NCBI RefSeq assembly: GCF_040712315.1
Contig: NC_134014.1
Coordinates: forward strand, 41,467,634-41,531,633
DNA length: 64,000 nt
Direction: 5' to 3'
Origin: Castanea sativa
Taxonomy: Eukaryota; Streptophyta; Magnoliopsida; Fagales; Fagaceae
Position numbers and translations under genes: made by a program. Below are positions 1 to 10,990 of this stretch, one piece after another; positions within the stretch are counted from its first letter, which is position 1; each line of letters begins with the position of its first letter. The notes beneath the pieces were generated by a model, which saw nothing but the letters and a program-made list of their open reading frames with translations, searched no databases and was not told where the DNA came from.

Positions 1-867
1 AGCCTCAAGCCCGTGGCTATGTGGTGGTTTGATGCTCTGGAGGAAGGGACAATAAGGTCTTTCGAATAGCTAATAAGGGCATTTGGTGCTAGATTTATAA
101 CTTGCAGCAGAGTTCCTAAGCCCTTAGACTCTCTCTTGTCCATGGCAATGAGGGAAGGTGAGACTCTTAAGACTTATTCGGACAGGTATTAGGAAACTTA
201 CAATGAAATAGAGGGGGATTTCGAGGACATGGCGGTGAGAACTTTAAAGGTAGGGCTCCCGACAGAACATTAGTTGAGAAAGTCACTAACTATGAAGCCG
301 GCCCTCAGTATGCGCCAACTTATGGATCACATTGATAAGTATAAGCGAGTGGAGGAAGATCAGACCCAGGGAAAGGCTAAAGCTAAGATATTCCCAAAAA
401 AGAGGGATCCTCGGGGAACGGGATATCAAAATAACCGTCCTAGAATGGACTTCCCTAATTAGACATCATCAATGGGGGCTCAAACAGTCAAACCATTGGT
501 TAAAGACCAGTCTATCAAATACTGGAGAAGATAAAAAATGAACCATACTTTAAGTGGCCTAATAAGATGAGAAAGGATCTGTCTAAGATGAACCAGAGCC
601 TTTATCAGCATTATCATCAGGATTAAGGGCAGACAATAGAGGACTGCAGGACTTTGCAAGATTACCTGGGTCTATTGGTGAAGGCAGGGAAATTATGTCA
701 ATTCTTGCACCAGCCCACAGGTCAGATCGAGCATTTTGGAGCCGAGTACTAGAGGGATGTAGCTCCTTAGCCAGCTTTGGGCATAATCAATATAATTTTT
801 GCTAAGCCTAAGGGCAATGTCAGGACCTGTTCAAGGGTCATGTTTGTGGTTATGAGCCTGGATTCTA
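1..867 (+). pseudogene. gag remnant of the Tat element
   Basis: Frame 1 from base 1 reads like the plant retrotransposon gag domain (AMWWFDALEEGTIRSFE, then a stop at 67-69; later LRAFGARF-like and SLLSMAMREGETLKTYSDRY). An open stretch at 274-462 continues it (MRQLMDHIDKYKRVEED, followed by a Lys-rich tail). Around 640-720 a conserved linker of these elements is visible (DYLGLLVKAGKLCQFLHQP). Several in-frame stops break the frame, so no intact structural polyprotein is made. The N-terminal part is outside the window. Confidence 0.8.
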
Positions 868-1317
868 ATGATGGGGGTTAGGTTCTCAAAAAAATCCAAG
901 GTGATGGCTACCCTCACTTTGGGTTTTTCAGAGGAGGATAAGGAGGGAACGTTCCAGCCACACGATGATGCCTTGGTAGTTACCATAAGAATTGGTGGAT
1001 ATGATGTAAAAAGGGTACTCGTAGACCAAGGAAGTAGAGTGGAAATCATGTACCTTGATCTGTATAAAGGGTTAAATTTAAGGCCCAAGGACCTAGAAAA
1101 ATACGACTCGCCGTTGGTGGGCTTTGATGGGAGGATGGTAGTCCCTCGGGGGATGATAAGGTTACCTGTGCAGGTTGGAGATGAAGAGGTGCAGGTCAGT
1201 TTCATTGTAGTTGAGGCCTATTCCCCGTACACAGCTATTTTGGCCAAATCGTGGCTTTATGCTATGGGTGCGGTGTCCCCAACTTTGCATTTGAAAGTCA
1301 AGTATCCTACACAATGA
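868..1317 (+). pseudogene. retropepsin-like protease domain of the Tat element
   Basis: The open stretch has the fold signature of an LTR-retrotransposon aspartic protease: VTIRIGGYDVKRVLVDQGS with the active-site Asp at DQGS, then VEIMYLDLYKGL, SPLVGFDGRMVVPRGMIRLPV and FIVVEAYSPYTAILAKSWL. DQGS at the active site is, as far as I recall, usual for plant Tat elements, so I do not count it as a mutation. The frame ends at 1317 and reopens at about 1474 with the linker to RT (LPALEKAALVKFLKDNIDVF), which is cut by the hAT-type insertion at 1624. Confidence 0.8.
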
Positions 1318-1623
1318 AAAGTAGGGGAACTAGTTGGTAGTTAAACAATGGCCAGACAATGTCTGGTGGTAGCCATTACACAGCATCCTGTGGATCCTAT
1401 TGTGAGGGAAGGGGAGCAAATCCCATAGCAACTAGAAGGTCCCGAGGTTGGACTTGGGATCAAGTCGCATGGAGTGTTGTTTGAGGAACTTGAAAGGGTT
1501 GTCATTGGACAGAATGAAGAAAAATACTTCCAAGTGGGGTCTCAACTGCCGGCCTTGGAAAAGGCAGCGTTGGTGAAATTTTTGAAAGATAATATTGATG
1601 TGTTTGCGTGGAGTACTTACGAC

Positions 1624-2453
1624 CATGGTTGTCAAAATCACGATCTGAATCATAGGATTGCATGATTTTACGATTTCACATCACCAAAATGTTTAAAATC
1701 GTAGTAGGATCGTAAAAATGGTAGGATTGTATGGGATCCTACCAAAATATGTGTTTTTGGTTTCAATTTTTTTTCCTTGATGGGATTGGTTTAGGCTAAG
1801 ATAATCCAACTAAACCCACAAGCCCAATTGGTTATCAACAGCCCAATAACAAATTGAAGTCCCAAATATACATCTTTGTTAAAAGAAAATCTCAAAAAAA
1901 CCCACAGTACTTAAGTTTAAATTCATGCCTCCTTTCAAGAACCCCAAAACCCATCACCTCTTAGCACTCTCAATGACGTTGCGTTTGGATTTCATATTTA
2001 TAATTAGCTAGTTTACCTTAGAATGGGAATTCTATTTTGGATTTCATATTGTAATAAGCTAATTTTCATTTGCTAACTAGCCTAACTTATTTTGGATTTA
2101 GAACTTAGAAACTGGAAAATATTTTCAATATGTGTCAATAATATCTTGGTACTTAGTTGCTAATTAAACATGTACTAAAATTTTTAAATACATTGTGTCA
2201 AAACTTAAATATATTTATTTCGTTAGTATAGACGTAACGACATGCAAATTACATTATATGATGCAAATCTTTGTTTTGTAATGGATGAATTCATGTTTTA
2301 CGTGATTACTCAACATATAAAGTCACTATCAATGTCTTTTTTGCTTAAAATCTAAAAATAGGTAGGATCTTACGATTCACAATCCGATCTTATGATCTAC
2401 GATCCTATCTACCTCCCGCGATTCTATGTAGGATCCCAATTTTGACAACCTTG
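1624..2453. mobile_element. Non-autonomous hAT-type DNA element inserted in pol
   Basis: The 830-bp segment is flanked by an 8-bp direct repeat, CTTACGAC, at 1616-1623 and 2454-2461. The ends form an imperfect terminal inverted repeat: the left starts CATGGTTGTCAAAATCACG and the reverse complement of the right starts CAAGGTTGTCAAAATTGGG. An 8-bp target duplication with short inverted termini is typical of the hAT superfamily. It splits the linker between protease and RT; the coding frame of the host element continues in register when the insert plus one repeat copy is ignored. The interior is AT-rich with no coding capacity and has scattered GGATC/GATCC palindromes near both ends. Confidence 0.88.
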
Positions 2454-2461
2454 CTTACGAC

Positions 2462-3232
2462 ATACCCAGGATAGATACTGAGTTTATATACCACCGGTTA
2501 AACGTGAGTCTAGGGGTGATCCCACAAAAGCAACCTACTCGGCATTCCTCAAAAGAGCATGTTGAGGCAGTAATGGTAGAGGTGAACAAATTCAAGCTAG
2601 CAGGGGCAATCAAGAAAATCTTCTACCCCGAGTGGTTGGCTAATACCGTGGTAGTAAAGAAGAAAAACAAGAAGTGGCGTGTATGCGTGGACTTCATGGA
2701 TTTGAATAACGTTTGTACAAAGAACCCTTTCCCTGTTCCTCGAATTGATCAATTGGTGAATGCAACAGTTGGACATCCTCGAATGAGTTTCTTAGAGGCC
2801 TTCCATGGGTATCATTAGATACCTTTAGTACTATCCGATCAAGAAAAAACTACTTTTTATGCTCCCACTAGATATTACCATTATCGTGTTATGCCCTTTG
2901 GCCTTAAGAATGCAGGATCCACATATCAAAGAATGGTGACACGGATGTTTGAGTCATAAATTGGGAGGAACGTGGAGGCGTACATTGACGATATGGTAAT
3001 AACGAGCAAGCATGTTGTAGAGCACTTAGCAGATTTGGGGGAGGTGTTCTCGGTGTTGAGGGAACATGGGTTGCGTTTGAATGCATCTAAGTGTTATTTT
3101 GGAGTAAGCTCGGGAAAGTTTCTAGGCTAAATGATAACACATCGAGGAATTGAAGTCAACCCCGATCAGATTAAGGCCATTAATAGCTTGCATCCTCCTG
3201 AGAACCCTAAGGAGGTATAAAAGTTAACCAGA
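2462..3232 (+). pseudogene. Reverse transcriptase remnant of the Tat element
   Basis: The open part 2504-2818 shows KKKNKKWRVCVDFMDLNNV and DPFPVPRIDQLV-like RT motifs. It is followed by a stop in FHGYH, then continues in other stretches to the catalytic motif YIDDMV near 2980 and SKCYFGVSSGKFLG near 3090-3126. Stops at about 2816, 2957, 3127 and 3217 break the frame. This domain would copy element RNA into DNA in its virus-like particle; here it cannot be made intact. Confidence 0.88.
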
Positions 3233-4207
3233 ATGACAGCAGCTCTCAATAGGTTTATCTCCCGGTCAGCAGATAGGTGTCGTCCATTTTTTCAGTGCAC
3301 AGAGGAGTATGTGTTAGCCTTTGAAGAGCTCAAGCAATATTTGTCGCATCCCCCAGTCCTTTCTAGACTTGAGAAAGAGGAAGTACTATATACGTACTTG
3401 GCAATCATGGATTATGCCGTTAGTCTAGTTCTGGTTCGAAACGAGTGTGGGGTACAAAGACCCATTTACTATGTTAGTAAGTCCTTACAGGTAGCTGAGA
3501 CACGTTATCTACCCTTGGAAAAGGTGATGTTGGCCATTGTACACGCCACGAGGAAGCTTCCACATTATTTTCAAGCCCACACTATGATGGTGCTCACCCA
3601 GCTTCCCTTGCAAGCACTCTTGCGAAGATTAGATTACATGAGTAGGATTGTTAAATGGGGAACCATACTGGGTGCCTATGACATCAGATATATGCCTCCT
3701 ACTACTATAAAAGGGCAGGTCTTGGTAGATTTTGTTGCTGAGGGTATGGCCGAGAAAGAGAATGGGAAGGCAAATGTAATGACGGTCTTGGCCTCGGGCA
3801 TCGCCACTTGGGAGGTGTATACTAATAGGGTAGCTAACCAAAAAGGGGCAAGAGTAGGAATTGTGTTGACAATGCCCGAAAAGCTAATGATGGAGAAATC
3901 ACTACGATTGGGTTTTCTAGCTACAAATAACAAAGCTGAGTATGAAGTTCTGTTGGCTGGAATAGCAATGGTTGATCAATTGAGAGGGGAAGTTGTAGAG
4001 TTATATTCAGATTCATGGTTAGTGGTGGGCCAATTCAATGGGGATTTTGAAGCTCGGGATGAACGAATGCAGGGATATCTTGCTAAAGTTAGACAAGCTC
4101 AAGTTCATTTTAAGAGCTTTACGCTAAAACAAATCCCGAGAGGACAGAACTCTCATGCGGATTCTTTGGCCATGCTAGCAACATCTCTAAGGTCAAATTT
4201 TCCCTAG
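3233..4207 (+). pseudogene. RNase H plus archaeal-type RNase H (dual RH) of the Tat element
   Basis: This is the longest open block of the element (324 codons). The first half is the retrotransposon RNase H/connection region (RPIYYVSKSLQVAETRYLPLEK, ALLRRLDYMSRIVKWG). The second half, from about 3800, is a second RNase H of archaeal type (GFLATNNKAEYEVLLAGIA, ELYSDSWLVVGQFNGDFEAR, QIPRGQNSHADSLAMLA), which is diagnostic for Tat-lineage elements. In its first beta strand the usual catalytic Asp of the YVDG-type motif appears as Asn (VYTNRVANQKG), so the second RNase H is probably inactive even where the frame is open. Confidence 0.85.
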
Positions 4208-4258
4208 GTCGTTATTGTTGAAGACATGGCTAGTTCTAGCCTTGTGATGAAGCCCTAA

Positions 4259-5511
4259 ATGGGTGTGCACAGTATTCAAGTTGGGCCAAGTTGGATGGAC
4301 CCCTTAGTTACTTTCTTAAAACAAGGATTATTGCCCGAGGATAAGGGTGATGCAGAGAAGATACAAAGAAAGGCTCCTCATTATTGGTTGTCTGAAAGAC
4401 AGAAGTTGAACAAACGGTCCTATTCAAGGTTGTACCTGCTGTGTGTGCACCCCAAGGCAATGGAACCCTTGTTAGAGGAACTACATGAGGGAATTTATAG
4501 AAGTCATACAGGTGGGAGATCGTTGCCATAAAGCCCTTACTCAAGGATACTGGTGGCCGAGCATGTAGAAAACTTCCCAAGATTACGTAAATAAATGTGA
4601 CCAGTGCCAAAGGTACGTCCCAAATATTCATTAGCCAAGAGGAGCCTTAAACCCACTTTCAAGTCCTTGACCATTTGCTTAGTGGGGCCATTCCCTCGTG
4701 CTAAAGGAAACCGAAGATGGCTCCTCGTCGGGATGGATTATTTTACTAAGTGGTTGAAGGCTGAACCACTTGCTAACATCAGGGATGTGGACGCTAAGAG
4801 GTTTATTTAGAGAAACATTATCACCAAGTTTGGGGTCCCACATGCATTGATCTCAGACAACGGGCTTCAGTTTGATAGTAAAGTCTTTAGAAGGTATTTT
4901 GGTGAGTTTGGAATCAGAAATAGGTATTCTACTCCTGCTTATCAACAAGGGAATGGGCAAATCGATGCCACAAATAAGACCATAGTGTCTAGGTTGAAGA
5001 AAAGGTTAGATGATGCCAAAGGAAGATAGGTAGATGAATTGCCCATGTGCTGTGGACTTATCGCATTACACCTCCACGATCAACAAGAGAGACTCCTTTC
5101 TCAATGACCTATGGAGCTGAAGCAGTGATTCCCGTAGAATTCGGATTCCTAACCTTGAGAACTAATCAGTTTAGTGTCGAGGGGAATAATGGCATATTGT
5201 CCACTAGCTTAGAGTTTATTAAGGAGAGGAGAGAGGTAGCCATGGTGAAGATGACTCATTATCAGCAAAAACTCAAGTAAGGATATGACAAGGGAGTAAA
5301 ATTGAGGCTACTGGCCCCAGGGGACTTAGTCCTAAGAAAGGTTGTGAGAACAGCAAAGAACCCATCCTACGGGAAGATAGGCTCCAATTAGGAGGGCTCA
5401 TACCGAATAACGTTAGTAGCAAGGATTGGGGCTTATTGTTTGGAAAATTTAGACGAGAATGTGGTTACACATCCTTGGAATGTAAATAACTTACGCCGTT
5501 ACTATTATTAA
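4259..5511 (+). pseudogene. Integrase remnant of the Tat element
   Basis: Open pieces at 4259-4531, 4604-4810, 4847-5029 and 5047-5280 are separated by stops or shifts. The DDE core is recognisable: VGMDYFTKW (first Asp), ALISDNGLQFDSKVF (second Asp) and GNGQIDATNKT, where the third acidic residue is Asp instead of the usual Glu. YRITPPRSTRETPFSMTYGAEAVIPVE follows as two conserved blocks. The C-terminal domain continues to about 5511 (LAPGDLVLRKV, then a stop where the conserved Trp of WEG should be, ending in HPWNVNNLRRYYY). The zinc-binding N-terminus at 4500-4620 is scrambled by frameshifts. Confidence 0.85.
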
Positions 5512-5582
5512 TAATATGATGTTCTCTTCATTCAATACTGGTTTGTTTCTGTATTATTGTATCTGTGGCTCAACTGCTAATC

Positions 5583-6110
5583 AATTAATGTTTTTCTATC
5601 TTTCTAAGTGTTAAACAGAACCTTGGTCACGCCTAGTTCCTCAGACCATGTACCTTGGGCAAATTAATGTTTTTATATCTTTCTAAGTGTTAAATAGAAC
5701 ATTGGTCACGCCTGGTTCCTTGGACCACGTACCTTGGGTAAATTAATGTTTTTCTATCTTTCTAAGTGTTAAAGAGAACCTTGGTCACGCCTGATTCCTC
5801 AGACCACGTACCTCAAGTAAATTAATTTTTTCTTACTGTGCTAAGTACTAAATAGAACCTCGGTCATGTCTGGTTCCTCGGACCACATGCCTTGGGTAAA
5901 TTAGTGCTTGATCTATCTACAGTGGATGACTGAGACCCTTGTCATAATAACCTAATTAAGGAAGTGTCCATGTGCGTCACTTAAAGCATTTGCAAGTATA
6001 TCCATGAGATACTCTTGGGTAAATTGACCTTTATGTGGAAGTTAATAAGTAATAAACAAAACCTTGGTTTTGTTCGACTCCTCGGGTCACAAACCTTGGA
6101 CCAATTGACT
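5583..6110. repeat. 79-bp tandem repeat array downstream of pol
   Basis: The segment AATTAATGTTTTTCTATC begins at 5583 and related starts lie at 5662, 5741, 5820 and 5899, a period of 79 bp. Each unit contains CTTGGTCACGCCT and a TACCTTGGG-like stretch. The first four units are close copies; two more degenerate ones can be followed to about 6110 (AAAACCTTGGTTTTG, then CAAACCTTGGACC). The array sits in the non-coding 3' region of the Tat element, between integrase and the antisense ORF. Confidence 0.85.
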
Positions 6111-6479
6111 TATAGGTGATGAGTGGATGAGCCTCCCAGCATCCTAAGTCCGAAGTAAAGTAAGAATTGCATGAAATTTTCATTAAGTGTCACAGTATGG
6201 TTATAAACTGTCTTAAATGTCAACCCAACGACCTTCTCAAGGTTCATGCAAGGTTGAATGAGATAATTAGACAAAGGTTAGCACGTTCCACATAGTATTA
6301 AGAAAGGAAGTAACAGAAGGTATGCATAGACAATTTAGACTTAAATGAATAAGAAAAGTGTATATTAAAAATTGAATGTGTTCATTGAAGTTCAAAAGTT
6401 GGATTACAATAGGAGAAAGAGGGGGCATCAACTAAACTTAGGCCCAATTACAAAATTATCTAAATAAACCTATGACTAA

Positions 6480-8890
6480 GTTAGGCAGATGTATCTTTTT
6501 CCTTCTCCTTCTTCTTACTCTTCAACTACCCCACTTTAGCCACCTTCTTGGATTCAACGTCCATAACAGTTACAAGAGGTGGCTGGTCTTGCTTTTTCTC
6601 TGTAGCAGGTGTGGCAGCTGGAGTGGTGGTAGGCTAGGTTGAGGCAGATGCAGAGCTGGGATCAGTAGAAGGTTGAGGAGGGGCAAGGCGTAGAGCTAGA
6701 GAATAGTATACCTGATCCAAAACTCTAAGCTCTGATTCAGTACTAACCCCAACTATAGTGAGGGCCTGACCCCATACCTCTAGGCAAAAGGCCCAAGCAA
6801 TGTCCTGGAGTTGGGCTGTTAGACTTTAGGCAGTCTTGGTCATACCCGCGTCATAGGCCGCTTGCTCGGCCTTAGCCCTCTCATTATCCTTGGCCTCCAG
6901 CTGTTGTTATTGTTGTTTGACCTTTACCATGGCCAGGGCCAACTGACTCTCTGTCTTTTTCTGGGCTGTCAAGGCCTCTGCTGCCTGCTTTTCATAACCG
7001 GTTAAGGAAAACTCAGGGTTTTTCCTATACTTCTCCACCTCAGCCAAATGGAATAGAGAGTCTTTGACTCTCTGCTTTGCCTCGGCCTGGGCCTTCTCAG
7101 CTGCCTCCTTTTTGGCATTAGCATCCCGGGCTTCGCCCAAAGTGTGGTCCACCCACTTTTCAGCCACGAAGGCTACTTGAACATACTGGAATAAGGACAA
7201 GTGTTAGTATATATACAATAGGGGCTTGAATTTACCAAAATAAAAGATTGAGTTCGTACCTTGGCAAGGTCCCTCTTAAGGGACAAAAAGACCTCCATTT
7301 TCTTCAGAGATTGAAGTTCGTGCATATCCTTAAGGAGGAGAAGGGCATTCTCAAGGCAATCAGAGAGAATGCTTGATCTTCCCTATTGAGTATCCCTTAG
7401 GGTGGCATCACTCATGACAGGGTTCCTCGAGCTCAGCACGAAGGATGGCTTCCATGGGTAGGCTTTCGATAGTTGTCCCCCTTCTGACCCCTTAGAGGTC
7501 CCAGTAGAGGCACCCTTTTTCTGTTGAGCCCTCATTGTTCAAGGCTTCTTTGAGGGTGGCTGCTGCGATGAGCGAGTAATCTCCCCCTCTTCAGCTCTTT
7601 CTAACCCTTTGCCTTCTTGGGCCCTTTTTCTATTTTTATCCACAGCATCACTAAAGGACGCATGAACGGAAGTAGGAGTTGGTGGTTGGGGCACCACCAA
7701 TAACACTAGAATTATTGAGGAAAAATCCCTAGCGTGGGCTTCAAGTAATGCTATGAGGTCTGGAGTTTTTCTTCACACCCCGTTCCTTTGAGAATGTTGT
7801 TTTCCTTTTGGCTGGTGTTGACTTGGGCAGAAGGTAAACGGCGGTGGCAGGGGCCAGGGGTGTCCTTAGGATCTTCTTGTTAGTAAAAGACCTCAAAGTC
7901 TTTATCTATGACTTCTTGAGTGGGCTCCAAAACAAGCTCTTCTTCTTTGTCATCTAAAGGAATGGGTTGCTCCTGGGAGTACGGGAGCTTGGTTATAAGC
8001 GGGGTTGGAAGTTGAGTGTCCTACGTTCCAGATGAGGGAGGCTCTGTTGTCAGGAAGCTGGGGACTGCTACGTCAATCAAAGCTAGCTTAGGGTCCTTAG
8101 CCTTGATTACGTGCTTGGGACTTTGAAAGCGTTTGGAAATGGGGTTGAACCTAAGGATCACGTGCACTGCCCAAAGCTAACCGTCCTTGTGTAGAAAAAT
8201 ATCTGATCTGAGAATTCAGTTGAGGTCAGGAAAGTTCACGAAGTGCTTATTTGAGGTGGTGTGATGTTTGTCTGCCAAGAAACATGCAACATAAGTTATG
8301 TGTCAGGGAAAGAATCTTATAAAACCTTTTCTTTAAGAAAAATCCTACGTGCGTATAGTGTCTGTGGGAACCCTACCTAGTTCCCCCTCTTGGGTGGGAC
8401 AGTGCAATCCATCATGCCAGTCTCTCGAGATGATGAGGAAATCATCGTCCATACCCTTATTTGACTCAGGCATACACGAAATTAACCTAACAGCTAGGAC
8501 CCTACATTTGATATAGTAGTTGGTCTCCTTCCCTTTTTGCCCTCTTTGACAATTGTATACCTAATTCACATCATGCTATGTGAGATTGGTCCTCATCTTA
8601 CGGTTTATCATATCTATGCTACCGAGGACCCTAAATACATTGGGGATGCATTGTGTGGGAGTCAACCTATAGTTCATAAAGAAGTCCCTGGTGACCCTAC
8701 TCATTGGGATTTCCATCCTGCCTTCTATGAAGGCGATCATCGAAATTACCATTGAGCCTGGAGCTCTGTTTAAAACCAACCACTCTCCTAAATCACAGTG
8801 TTGGAATACAACACCATCAGGAATCCCATATTTGGTCCTAAAGGTAGCCATGCCTTGGGGAGTATCTACTAGTTTAGCAAATCTACCCAT
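6480..8890 (-). pseudogene. Antisense extra ORF (aORF) of the Tat element, broken
   Basis: On the minus strand an open frame starts at ATG 8890 (MGRFAKLVDTPQGMATF, later MIAFIEGRMEIPMSRVTRDF and PNVFRVLGSIDMINRKM). After stops at about 8576 and 8558 the same frame continues with VRLISCMPESNKGMDDDF and WHDGLHCPTQEGE, to about 8345. Further down, 7200-6907 encodes an Ala/Lys/Glu-rich, coiled-coil-like segment (EKAQAEAKQRVKDSLF, EKQAAEALTAQKKTESQLA), and the tail to about 6480 is Lys-rich. This matches a protein family that I recall being widespread next to plant Tat elements and annotated as putative retrotransposon or transposase protein. Its function is unknown. Confidence 0.75.
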
Positions 8891-9042
8891 GGACGTTTAC
8901 AGTGTGGGTAACAAAAAAGCTAAGTATAACAATAAGTGAATTTGGATGCACCTATAGGCAATAGAAGAATCTCTCATCGAACTGTTGCTTCAAGGAAAAT
9001 TTATGAAATGGATAAAATGAGGCAAATTTATTTCCACCCCCC

Positions 9043-9051
9043 TTTATATAG
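9043..9051 (-). promoter_or_regulatory. TATA box upstream of the antisense ORF
   Basis: On the minus strand CTATATAAAGG begins here, about 150 bp upstream of the ATG at 8890 that opens the antisense ORF. Position and sequence fit a plant Pol II TATA box, suggesting that the antisense ORF was transcribed from its own promoter and not from the LTR. This is inference from sequence and spacing only. Confidence 0.5.
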
Positions 9052-9154
9052 AGGTGAAAAATGAGTGGTAAATTTTCCGCAATGAGGACCGTATGATCAT
9101 CATCTCATCGTAGAACATGGGCAGACAAGGAGCCGCCTGACACAATAAATGACG

Positions 9155-10130
9155 TGTTAGGACATATGTGATTTGATGTAAGGAACATATGTCAACATTT
9201 TATGTATTGGCTAATCCTTTGACAAAACATACTTTACTTGTATTTAGGTAGATTTAAGATGTGTTTCAAGTTCAAGTGTTAAACCCATGCAAGTTTGTCC
9301 AAGAATCAAGTGAAGAAGTGCTAGATTTTAAATCTCGACAGCGAGCTCAGCAGCTAGTATCTATCGAGGTTTAAAAGCTGCTGAAGCCTATGGCTCGATA
9401 GATGGCTATCTATCGAGGTTTATGAAACTCAATTTTTCAGAGCTGTTTTTCATCCAATCCGTAAGTATGTGTTTGAGCTTTCTTTTCTCACAACCCTAAA
9501 CATATATAAAGATTATTTTAAGGGTCATATTAGGTTACACAGTCAAGAGCATAATTGCACAAGAGTATAATTCCACAAGTGTGACCAGAAACCTAGTTTG
9601 CCATAGTTCTTGAAGAAGTTGTTGTGTTTGTACACTATAGAGTTTTGTGACCAAGCAACTTCGTGATCTTCATCATGTGATGAATTGAAAAACTTTGCAG
9701 CTAACATCCTTCTCAAGTTGGTGATAAAGTCGCATACTAGGATCCATGCATCTTTTGGTTAGTCACATACTGGGAGCCGTGCAATACAAGGAGCGATTGT
9801 CACTACAGAACAAGTCCAATTGGGTATTGGGGTAAGGGTTCAACTATAGGTTGGTATAAAGTACTAGAATTCTTTTACTTGTGACCGCTTGTTTTGATAA
9901 TAGTGGATTCTCAAGAGTGGTGACTTTAAAATCACCCAGTGGAGTTTTTGCTGTGTAGGTTTTTCCCATTCATAAACAAATCACCGTATCATTTAATTTC
10001 CGCTGCATATTTAGTTATTTGGTGATTTGTTTGTGCTGCCACTCATTGCATATAATTGAACCTAATTAATTCACTTGGCTAATTAATTAGTTAATTCATC
10101 ACAAGAGGTCAATACGTTTTTCGCCTATCA
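9155..10130 (+). mobile_element. Solo Ty1/copia-type LTR nested in the Tat element
   Basis: The 976-bp segment starts TGTTAGGAC and ends GCCTATCA, so its ends are TGTTAGG and, inverted, TGATAGG. It is flanked by the 5-bp direct repeat TGACG at 9150-9154 and 10131-10135. A TATA-like CATATATAAAG lies at 9501-9511. The end region (AAACAAATCACCGTATC, TTTCCGCTGCATA, AATTAATTAGTTAATTC) resembles the 3' part of plant copia LTRs. No internal coding region is present, so this is a solo LTR left by LTR-LTR recombination. Confidence 0.85.
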
Positions 10131-10274
10131 TGACGCATTGTGGATATCGAAGTGTCAGGAGCAGGTGAAGAGACGTTATCACGTGGGAATAAGTTCGGCA
10201 CGTACGGATTGTGGCAGTTTTGGTAAAACCTTATTTTTTACCTCAGAGGCAATAGCAAGGTTTTAGAGGGCTAT

Positions 10275-10990
10275 TGTGGGGACCCGAGGACCGAAGGTTG
10301 GAAGCACTACTGTAGCATTCAGTTGTTCCTCATGAAGAGGCATCCATAGTCCAAGGAGTGAGGTTGTCCGAGGAGGGAATGGGAAGTGACAAGGTGTACT
10401 TAGGGAGTATAAGAGATGAAGGTAGGTGCTTCAGGGGATAAACAAGATATTTGTGGAAAGCTTCTTGTGAAGTCTCACCTGTTTCTCCGCATTAAATGGT
10501 TGACAACAGCTTTATCAGCTATATTAATGAGGAAGTGACCTGAACAGTGGATCCACAACTCAGCAACTCCTTCCACCACCTTCACTAGAAGTCTAATGGG
10601 ATAATGTCCTAAGGAGATTTAGGAAAATTGCAGATGGAGGGCTAGGATGAAAAAGGCCATGGAGTATATAAAGGAAATGGACTCTCAATCAGAGGGGATC
10701 CAGAGAACAAGAATAAAAAATAATCACAGCTAGAACGGTAACTGAGAGAAAGAGAGTGAATAGTACTTGTAAAATCCAAGAACATTGTCCTCGAGTAAAT
10801 TTGTAAAGATTCATTTGCACATTTAAATCTTAGACCTCTAATTACTCCTACTATATCTGTGTCCTCAGGCAAAGTCCAAACTTGTTCTTCCCACTTTCTT
10901 TACAAGTATCTGTTGATTTGGGCCAAGTTTGGGAACTTTAATCCCGCGATTCTAAGTGGGCTTGGGCCCCCAGGTTTTCGTGCTCTTACA
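10275..10990 (+). mobile_element. 3' LTR of the Tat element
   Basis: The segment starts TGTGGGGACCCGAGG and ends GTGCTCTTACA. It follows a purine-rich stretch (AGAGGG) that could serve as the polypurine tract. There is no 5-bp repeat at its two edges, as expected for a 3' LTR and not a solo one. TATATAAA at 10665-10672 gives the orientation, and a GGGCTTGGGCCC block precedes the end. The TGTGGGG...CTTACA termini are shared with the minus-strand solo LTR at 62575-63340. Confidence 0.75.

Larger units (their letters stand above)
1..10990 (+). mobile_element. Ty3/gypsy LTR retrotransposon, Tat lineage, decayed, 5' end outside window
   Basis: Protein remnants on the plus strand follow the order gag, aspartic protease, reverse transcriptase, RNase H, a second archaeal-type RNase H and integrase, then a long 3' region with an antisense ORF and an LTR at 10275-10990. 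A second RNase H before integrase and an antisense extra ORF downstream of pol are known traits of plant Tat-lineage elements (Ogre, Retand, Grande relatives). Every coding block has in-frame stops or frame changes, so this is a dead copy. The 5' LTR lies beyond base 1. Two younger insertions are nested inside: a hAT-type element at 1624-2453 and a solo copia LTR at 9155-10130. Confidence 0.9.
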
